Assembly: GCA_021737445.1 (NCBI GenBank)
Contig: JAIPDY010000246.1
Coordinates: 1-5,541 of the forward strand
Direction of reading: 5' to 3'
From: Desulfotignum sp.
Lineage (GTDB): Bacteria; Desulfobacterota; Desulfobacteria; Desulfobacterales; Desulfobacteraceae
DNA length: 5,541 bases
The position numbers and the translations under genes are program-made. The notes beneath the pieces were generated by a model. That model saw nothing but the letters and a program-made list of their open reading frames with translations, did no database searches and was not told where the DNA came from. Shown in pieces: positions 1 through 4,333 of this stretch. The stretch's first letter is position 1, and every line of letters begins with the position of its first letter.

Positions 1-512
1 GAACAGTGGGGAAATGCCAGCAGCCGGGTTTTTTGGGACAGCAGGGCATCCAGATCAGCCGGGTTAAGCATGCCGGTGTCCGGGTCCACACCCCACTCTT
101 TGATAATGATGCCGGTTTTTTCCAGGCGCCGCCAGAATCCGGCATTGGATTCATGGTCCTGGCCGGACACGATAATCTCATCTCCCTTATCCCACAGTTC
201 CCGGAAGGCATGGGCCAGGACATAGAGGTTCTGGGTGGTGGAGGGGCCAAACTGGACTTCGTCTTCACCGACATTGAGATACGCTGCCAGTCGTGTGTAG
301 GATTCATCCATGGCTTCTCCGGCTTTTTGGGATGCCGGATAGTTATAGTAGGGCTGCACCTTGGTCCGGGTATAATAGCTGTTCAGTATGTCGATCACCT
401 GGCGGCAGGTATAGGAACCGCCGGCGTTTTCAAAAAATCCCCATCCGTCCAGGGAGGGTTGGGCAAATGCCGGGAACTGATTTCTGATAAATGTGGTATC
501 CAACTGAGACAT
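1..512 (-). CDS. Class V PLP-dependent aminotransferase / cysteine desulfurase-like protein, N-terminal part (3' end outside window)
   Basis: The minus-strand frame opens at the ATG at 512-510 and stays open to the left edge, giving 170 residues. It is preceded by AAGGAG at 524-519 with 6-base spacing, which fixes the start. The product resembles class V (fold type I) PLP enzymes of the cysteine desulfurase / isopenicillin-N-epimerase-like group. Visible marks are FPAF (13-16), ENAGGS (28-33) where the family has its N-terminal glycine-rich segment, GPSTTQN (89-95) in the region that contacts the PLP phosphate, and GQDHESN (117-123), whose His120 sits where the family has the residue stacking on the cofactor ring. 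The last visible residues, FPHC (167-170), lead into the usual [S/N]N segment. The Schiff-base lysine lies beyond the window, so catalysis cannot be confirmed. Relatives are usually about 380 residues, so under half is seen. The gene lies 35 bases downstream of the nitroreductase gene on the same strand, probably in one operon. The substrate is unknown; true cysteine desulfurase activity is not shown. Confidence 0.87.
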   Translation of the reverse strand, partial: MSQLDTTFIRNQFPAFAQPSLDGWGFFENAGGSYTCRQVIDILNSYYTRTKVQPYYNYPASQKAGEAMDESYTRLAAYLNVGEDEVQFGPSTTQNLYVLAHAFRELWDKGDEIIVSGQDHESNAGFWRRLEKTGIIIKEWGVDPDTGMLNPADLDALLSQKTRLLAFPHC

Positions 513-518
513 GTGTTT

Positions 519-524
519 CTCCTT
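519..524 (-). promoter_or_regulatory. Ribosome binding site of the class V aminotransferase gene
   Basis: AAGGAG on the minus strand, 6 bases before the ATG at 512. It is a strong Shine-Dalgarno in the short gap after the nitroreductase gene and supports independent initiation of the second gene on a shared transcript. Confidence 0.8.
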
Positions 525-547
525 GATGTTATCTTTGGTTTATGAAT

Positions 548-1468
548 TTATCGGAATCTTATTGTCGGCTGTTTTCTGCCGGTGATGCGCTCAAAGGTTT
601 CATCGGGATATCCTAAGGCTACGGCAGCGTGGATGGTTTCCGATTCCGGAATTCCCAGTTTTTTCTGGATGGACCGGTCCTCGGCCATGGCAGCCACGGC
701 ATACCCGATCAGGCAGGTGCCCAGGCCCATGGTGTGGGCGGCCAGCAGGATGTTGCCGGCTGCCAGCAGGGCATCCTCTCTGGGGCAGGTGGCACCGGGG
801 GATGATCCGATGAGAATGAGAGCGGGTGCGCCGTGGAAGAGCCGGTCACGGTTTTCTTTTTCCATCTGCTCCATGGCGGTTTGGACCGATTCATAATAGT
901 TGGTGTAATAGTGGTCCAGGGTTTTGGCCCCGACAAGGGCCAGAGATTTTCTTAAAAGAAAGTTTTTTGCTTGTTTGTTCAATCGCTCGAAAAATGTTTT
1001 GATGGATTGTCCCAGGGCCAGGACCTCTGACCGGGAGGACAGACAGGTGAAGGTCCAGGCCTGGCTGTTGGTGCCGGAAGGGGCAAACACGGCCAGCTTG
1101 ATGAGATCGGCCAGTTTTTCCTTTTCCACCGGGATCGGTTTGTAATTCCGGCAGGATCGCCTGGAGCATATGAGCCGGGCCAGATCCCGGGTGGGAAGGC
1201 CTTTGCCCGGCGGCAGCCAGGCATGGTCCAGGGCAAAGGTAGAAAAATTGTGCTGGTTTGGATCCAGGTCCGGGATGGTGATGGCACTTTCCGGACAGGC
1301 TGCCATGCAGTGGCCGCACTGCAGACACCGGGCAGAGTTTGTGTCGGGTGCTGCGTGAGCCGTGCTGTTTTCCAAAGAAAGAATCTCTGACGGGCACACC
1401 CGGATACAGGCGCCGCAAGCGCTGCACCGGGAAGGGTCAATGAATACAGAAACTGATGTCAAATGCAT
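548..1468 (-). CDS. Ferredoxin-nitroreductase fusion flavoprotein (two [4Fe-4S] clusters plus FMN domain)
   Basis: A 306-residue protein. Residues 1-70 form a bacterial-type ferredoxin domain with two complete [4Fe-4S] motifs: Cys15, 18, 21, 25 (followed by Pro) and Cys48, 51, 54, 58 (followed by Pro). Residues of about 95-306 form an FMN-dependent nitroreductase-family domain: RRSCRNY (103-109) matches the N-terminal FMN-phosphate-binding RS.R motif, APSGTNSQAW (129-138) the conserved flavin-contact segment, and GLGTCLIG (248-255) the C-terminal flavin-binding segment. By family knowledge such fusions are cytoplasmic oxidoreductases in which the clusters pass electrons to FMN; the natural substrate is usually unknown, and no nitro compound need be involved. 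The ATG at 1468 is chosen over the longer frame from 1546 because AAGGAA sits 4 bases upstream, the ferredoxin domain begins at once, and the extra 26 residues would run through the AT-rich promoter region. No signal peptide is seen. Confidence 0.94.
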   Translation of the reverse strand: MHLTSVSVFIDPSRCSACGACIRVCPSEILSLENSTAHAAPDTNSARCLQCGHCMAACPESAITIPDLDPNQHNFSTFALDHAWLPPGKGLPTRDLARLICSRRSCRNYKPIPVEKEKLADLIKLAVFAPSGTNSQAWTFTCLSSRSEVLALGQSIKTFFERLNKQAKNFLLRKSLALVGAKTLDHYYTNYYESVQTAMEQMEKENRDRLFHGAPALILIGSSPGATCPREDALLAAGNILLAAHTMGLGTCLIGYAVAAMAEDRSIQKKLGIPESETIHAAVALGYPDETFERITGRKQPTIRFR

Positions 1469-1472
1469 TGGG

Positions 1473-1478
1473 TTCCTT
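1473..1478 (-). promoter_or_regulatory. Ribosome binding site that decides the nitroreductase start
   Basis: AAGGAA on the minus strand lies 4 bases before the ATG at 1468. The upstream in-frame ATG codons at 1546, 1516 and 1510 lie in the AT-rich divergent region with no comparable purine-rich site before them, so the 306-residue product is preferred. Confidence 0.7.
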
Positions 1479-1515
1479 TTTTCAGGTTCAAGCCTACCAT
1501 TTTTTTTCATTATCA

Positions 1516-1521
1516 TATAAT
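1516..1521 (+). promoter_or_regulatory. Candidate -10 element for the alcohol dehydrogenase / TRAP operon
   Basis: A perfect TATAAT lies 35 bases before the TTG start at 1557, predicting a transcript start near 1528 and a leader of about 29 bases. The position expected for a -35 box (about 1493-1498, CCTACC) does not resemble TTGACA, so the promoter may depend on an activator or the match may be chance in an AT-rich stretch. It overlaps the candidate -10 of the opposite-strand promoter almost exactly. Confidence 0.4.
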
Positions 1522-1546
1522 AAAGGGCAATCAACGATAATAACAA
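1517..1546 (-). promoter_or_regulatory. Candidate sigma70-type promoter for the nitroreductase-aminotransferase operon
   Basis: On the minus strand TTGTTA (1546-1541) and TATTAT (1522-1517) are separated by 18 bases, a reasonable match to a -35/-10 pair. Transcription would start near 1509-1511, leaving a leader of roughly 40 bases before the ATG at 1468. The region is much richer in A+T than the flanking genes. This is judged by eye from consensus similarity only. Confidence 0.45.
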
Positions 1547-1550
1547 GGGG
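1545..1550 (+). promoter_or_regulatory. Ribosome binding site that decides the TTG start of the alcohol dehydrogenase
   Basis: AAGGGG ends 6 bases before TTG at 1557. The frame upstream is closed by TAA at 1521-1523 with no ATG or GTG between, so TTG is the only start that keeps the family's N-terminus. Confidence 0.7.
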
Positions 1551-1556
1551 TTTGTT

Positions 1557-2729
1557 TTGGAGTTTGATTTTTTTGTCAGTCAGCACCTGTATTTCGGGCC
1601 GGGGAAACTGTCGCGGCTGCCGGATCTGGCAGGGAGGTACGGCCGCAACCTGCTGCTGATCACCGGGGCAGGTTCTTTTGTGAATGGCCCGCATTGGGAG
1701 CCGCTGCAAAAAGGGTTTGATGCGGCAGAGATTGTGGTGTACACGGCACAAATTCAGGGAGAACCCGGCCCGGATGATATTGATGAGATTGTGAAAAGAT
1801 ACAAAGGCCGGCCTGTTGATGTGGTGGCGGCCGTGGGCGGAGGCAGTGTGCTGGATGCAGGCAAGGCAGTATCTGCCATGCTGACCCGGGAGGGATCGGT
1901 GACCGGTTTTCTGGAAGGGGTGGGGACCCGGACCCATGACGGGAGGAAAGTACCGTTCATTGCGGTTCCCACCACGGCAGGCACCGGCAGTGAGGCCACA
2001 AAAAACGCCGTGATCAGCCGGACCGGGGAAACCGGGTTTAAAAAATCGCTGCGCCATGACAATTTCATGCCGGATGCGGCCCTGGTGGACCCGGAGCTGG
2101 CCCTGGGCTGCCCGGCGGATATCACGGCAGCTTGCGGCATGGATGCGTTGACCCAGCTGCTGGAATCTCTGGTTTCCACAAAGGCATCCCCCATGACCGA
2201 TGCGCTGTGCACCAGCGGGCTGCAAGGTTTCGGAACGGCTTTGCAGCGGTGTGTGTTGCAGGACCCGGAAGATCTGGATGGCCGCTCCTGCCTGGCATAT
2301 GGGGCGTACCTGTCCGGGGTGACCCTGGCCAATGCCGGCCTGGGGGTGGTGCACGGCTTTGCCTCGGTAATCGGCGGCATAAAGGGCATGCCCCACGGGA
2401 AAGTGTGCGGGACCCTGCTGGCAGCCGCTACCAGGGAAAACATCACGGCCCTGATGGCACAGGATCCGGGACATCCGGCCCTGGAAAAATATGCCCGGGC
2501 CGGGTGGATACTGGCGGGCAGGACGAAGGAAAAAGATTGGGCTTCAGGCTGCAGCCTGCTCATGGATCTGCTGGATGAGTGGACAAACTGTTTTGATATG
2601 CCCAAACTGGGCGCTTTTGGCATCACACTGGCCCACATCGGGCCGATTGCGGATGCAGCCGGGCAGAAAAACAATCCTGTGCACCTGTCCGGGAATGCGA
2701 TGAAAAAAATATTGGAAAAGCGCCTGTAA
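1557..2729 (+). CDS. Group III iron-dependent alcohol dehydrogenase
   Basis: A 390-residue cytoplasmic NAD(P)-dependent alcohol/aldehyde oxidoreductase of usual family length. The N-terminal nucleotide-binding half shows YFGPGK (12-17), GGGSVLD (94-100) and PTTAGTGSE (138-146), all hallmarks of the family. The C-terminal helical half carries the metal site: Asp196 in GMDALTQ, His266 in VVHGF and His280 in MPHGK. The second ligand of the classical set (His in DALTH of lactaldehyde reductase-type enzymes) is Gln200 here, and the nearby catalytic-type His (VHGxAH) is Ser270. Similar DALTQ sequences occur in other members as I recall, so this is probably a subfamily trait rather than decay. Translation starts at TTG with AAGGGG upstream. 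The gene precedes dctPQM on the same strand by 69 bases, which suggests that it acts on the imported compound or a product of it. Substrate and direction of reaction cannot be read from the sequence. Confidence 0.95.
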   Translation: MEFDFFVSQHLYFGPGKLSRLPDLAGRYGRNLLLITGAGSFVNGPHWEPLQKGFDAAEIVVYTAQIQGEPGPDDIDEIVKRYKGRPVDVVAAVGGGSVLDAGKAVSAMLTREGSVTGFLEGVGTRTHDGRKVPFIAVPTTAGTGSEATKNAVISRTGETGFKKSLRHDNFMPDAALVDPELALGCPADITAACGMDALTQLLESLVSTKASPMTDALCTSGLQGFGTALQRCVLQDPEDLDGRSCLAYGAYLSGVTLANAGLGVVHGFASVIGGIKGMPHGKVCGTLLAAATRENITALMAQDPGHPALEKYARAGWILAGRTKEKDWASGCSLLMDLLDEWTNCFDMPKLGAFGITLAHIGPIADAAGQKNNPVHLSGNAMKKILEKRL

Positions 2730-2798
2730 GGAATCAAGGCAAAGCATATAGGGTAAATAAAAAAATGAACTTCTGATCCCAAACCGTGAGGAGGATGC
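2730..2798 (+). other. 69-base intergenic gap between the alcohol dehydrogenase gene and dctP
   Basis: An A-rich spacer with no convincing -35/-10 pair and no GC stem followed by T residues, so neither a separate promoter nor a terminator is supported. Read-through from the dehydrogenase gene is the simplest model. It ends in the strong purine-rich site GAGGAGG before dctP. Confidence 0.5.
2789..2794 (+). promoter_or_regulatory. Ribosome binding site of dctP
   Basis: A consensus AGGAGG lies 4 bases before the ATG at 2799. A second ATG at 2795 is in another frame and too close to the site; only the 2799 frame gives a signal peptide and the solute-binding protein. The strength of this site fits the high expression usual for binding proteins. 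Confidence 0.8.
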
Positions 2799-3776
2799 AT
2801 GAAAAAAGTCTGTCTGGTCATGATCATGGTGCTGGCGATGTCTGCCACGGCCCTGGCTGCCAAGCCGTTTACCATCAAACTGGGGGTGGTGACAAAGCCA
2901 GGGGCGGCCCAGAACATTGTGGCACAAAAGTTCAAGGAGCTGGTGGAGGCCCGGTCGGATGGGGCGTACATGGTGAAAATCTACCATTCCGCATCCATCG
3001 GCAATGAAACCGAAATTTTGCAGCAGATCCAGATGGGCACCATCCATATGGGGGTGATCACGGGTGGGCCGTTTGACACTTTTGATCCCATTGTCCGGGT
3101 GATCAACTATCCTTTTTTGTTCAAAGACCATGCCCAGGCAGACCGGATACTGGACGGCCCACTGGGGGAAGAGATCCTGGAAAGCCTTGCGACCTACGGG
3201 TTCAAGGGGCTGTGCTTTTCGGAAAACGGGTTCCGGAACCTCACCAACAACAAGCGGGCCGTGACCGGGCCCGATGATGTCAAAGGGTTGAAGATCCGGG
3301 TGATGTCCTCAGCCCTTCACAAGGCGATCTGGCAGGCCCTGGGTGCCAATCCCACACCCATGCCCTGGCCCATCTACACGGAGCTGGAGCAGGGCGTGAT
3401 CGACGGCCAGGAAAACCCGCTGTGGGTGATGGAGGTGTATAAATTTTATGAGATCCAGAAACATATGACCCTGACCCGGCATGTGTATTCCCCGCATATC
3501 AATGTGGCGGGCCTTAACTGGTTCAATTCCCTGCCGGCAGAGGACCAGGCACTGATAAAAGACGCTGTCAGAGAGGCGGCACGGTTCCAGCGCAAAGACA
3601 ACCGAAAGAAAAATGCGGGCCGGCTGGCCATGCTCAAGGAACAGGGGATGCAGGTGGTGGAAAATCCGGATATCGCTGCCTTCCGGGAGCGGGTGGCCGG
3701 GCTGAAACAGATGGATTTGTACCAGGAACCCCGGGTGCAGGATCTTTTGAGCCGGATGCTGGAGGCGGTGCAATAA
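2799..3776 (+). CDS. dctP: TRAP transporter periplasmic solute-binding protein (DctP family)
   Basis: A 325-residue secreted protein that captures the substrate in the periplasm and hands it to the DctQM membrane complex. Residues 1-20 are a Sec signal peptide: a Lys-Lys n-region, a hydrophobic core, and an Ala-Leu-Ala cleavage site at 18-20. The mature part shows the family pattern: KLG at 27-29, FRNLTN (145-150) with Arg146, DVKGLKIRVM (160-169) with Arg167, and ELEQGVIDGQENP (195-207). Arg167 corresponds to the strongly conserved arginine that forms a salt bridge with the substrate's carboxylate in characterised members, so an organic anion is the likely ligand; its identity cannot be read here. 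There is no lipobox cysteine at the cleavage site, so it should be soluble. Length is normal for the family. It is the first of three consecutive transporter genes and lies directly after an alcohol dehydrogenase gene. Confidence 0.95.
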   Translation: MKKVCLVMIMVLAMSATALAAKPFTIKLGVVTKPGAAQNIVAQKFKELVEARSDGAYMVKIYHSASIGNETEILQQIQMGTIHMGVITGGPFDTFDPIVRVINYPFLFKDHAQADRILDGPLGEEILESLATYGFKGLCFSENGFRNLTNNKRAVTGPDDVKGLKIRVMSSALHKAIWQALGANPTPMPWPIYTELEQGVIDGQENPLWVMEVYKFYEIQKHMTLTRHVYSPHINVAGLNWFNSLPAEDQALIKDAVREAARFQRKDNRKKNAGRLAMLKEQGMQVVENPDIAAFRERVAGLKQMDLYQEPRVQDLLSRMLEAVQ

Positions 3777-3806
3777 AAGGTTTTTTTGTATATGTTCACC
3801 AGGTGA
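3776..3806 (+). promoter_or_regulatory. dctP-dctQ junction with possible four-codon leader frame coupled to the dctQ GTG start
   Basis: After the dctP stop come AAAGG (3776-3780), seven T residues (3781-3787) and an ATG at 3792 that opens a frame encoding Met-Phe-Thr-Arg, then TGA at 3804-3806. That TGA overlaps the dctQ GTG (3803-3805) as GTGA, the arrangement seen in translational coupling. No Shine-Dalgarno lies at normal distance from the GTG itself. The coupling role is an inference; a start-codon or sequencing ambiguity is the alternative. Confidence 0.3.
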
Positions 3807-4333
3807 GCCTGTGCCTGAACCGCTGGGTCAAATGCCTTGTGTGTGCCATGGGCATGGCCATGGCCCTGGTGGTGGGAATCCAGGTGTTTTCCCGGTATGG
3901 GCTCAACTATTCGCTGTTCTGGTCGGAAGAGCTGGCCCGGTTCCTGCTGATCTGGCTCTCTTTTCTGGGGGCCACGGTGGCCTATTTTCACGGGGCCCAT
4001 CCCGGGGTGGACAGCCTGGTGCGCAGATTGCCGGACCGGATGAAAACCGGTGCGCTGATACTGTCCTACCTGGCCGGTGCAGCTCTTTTCTGTGTCATGG
4101 TAGTCAGCGGTACGCAATTTGCCTGGTTTGTCCGGCTCCAGATTACCCCGGCCCTGGGGGTTTCCAAATGGATCATCATGGCCGTGGTGCCGGTGAGCGG
4201 GGCGATTTTCCTGGTGCACTGCCTGGCCGGTGTCTGCCGGGTGTTTGATCCGGCCGGGGATGGATGTGTTGACGGACCCGGCGACAGACCCGGCACTGGA
4301 CCTGGTGACGGCCAGGGAGGACAGGGCAGATGA
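3803..4333 (+). CDS. dctQ: TRAP transporter small permease subunit (DctQ family)
   Basis: A 176-residue inner-membrane protein that pairs with DctM. Four hydrophobic segments fit the family: about 11-29, 44-62, 83-103 and 122-145. The hallmark region follows the first one: QVFSRYGLN (27-35) and WSEELAR (40-46), then GAHPGVD (64-70), matching the conserved 'F.RY...W.EE.aR...G....H.gVD' pattern of DctQ. The GTG start is the only ATG/GTG/TTG codon in this frame between the dctP 3' region and the first membrane segment, but it lacks a clear Shine-Dalgarno. The last 28 residues are unusual: after Phe148 comes a Gly/Pro/Asp-rich tail with no hydrophobic content, made of four-residue repeats (157-176). 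Both ends of DctQ normally face the cytoplasm, so the tail should be cytoplasmic. The gene starts 26 bases after dctP and overlaps dctM by ATGA. Confidence 0.93.
   Translation: MSLCLNRWVKCLVCAMGMAMALVVGIQVFSRYGLNYSLFWSEELARFLLIWLSFLGATVAYFHGAHPGVDSLVRRLPDRMKTGALILSYLAGAALFCVMVVSGTQFAWFVRLQITPALGVSKWIIMAVVPVSGAIFLVHCLAGVCRVFDPAGDGCVDGPGDRPGTGPGDGQGGQGR
4271..4330 (+). repeat. Degenerate 12-bp tandem repeat, five units, in the 3' end of dctQ
   Basis: Units are 4271-4282 (GACGGACCCGGC), 4283-4294 (GACAGACCCGGC, one mismatch), 4295-4306, 4307-4318 and 4319-4330, the last three increasingly diverged. In the dctQ frame they encode DGPG, DRPG, TGPG, DGQG and GQGR. The fourth and fifth units contain AGGGAGGA (4314-4321), the dctM ribosome binding site, and the final base is the A of the dctM ATG. 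Unit size is a multiple of three, so copy changes would keep the frame. Confidence 0.7.
4314..4321 (+). promoter_or_regulatory. Ribosome binding site of dctM inside the dctQ coding end
   Basis: AGGGAGGA lies 8 bases before the ATG at 4330. Together with the ATGA stop/start overlap this supports translational coupling of DctQ and DctM, which form one complex. Confidence 0.75.

Noticed and set aside
6..545. Plus-strand open frame of 179 codons
   Set aside because: It lies opposite the class V aminotransferase gene, whose minus-strand translation shows clear family motifs and a proper ribosome site; the plus frame shows no recognisable domain.
1469..1546. A 26-residue N-terminal extension of the nitroreductase starting at 1546
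   Set aside because: The stretch is AT-rich intergenic sequence containing the likely promoter; a good Shine-Dalgarno and the immediate start of the ferredoxin domain favour the ATG at 1468.
1494..2474. Minus-strand open frame of 326 codons
   Set aside because: A shadow of the dehydrogenase gene with a composition unlike a folded protein; it also runs through the divergent promoter region.
2730..2798. Separate promoter, riboswitch or small gene between the dehydrogenase gene and dctP
   Set aside because: No convincing -35/-10 pair, no stable stem-loop, and the only small frame (ATG AAC TTC then stop, from 2765) lacks a ribosome site.
1754..2971. Minus-strand open frame of 405 codons opposite the dehydrogenase and dctP
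   Set aside because: Long antisense frames are expected in G+C-rich genes. It crosses two well-supported genes, has Ser/Pro/Arg-rich composition without motifs, and no ribosome site.
3771..3790. Possible transcription terminator after dctP (run of seven T residues)
   Set aside because: No GC-rich stem precedes the T run; a terminator would also cut off dctQM, which are needed with dctP.
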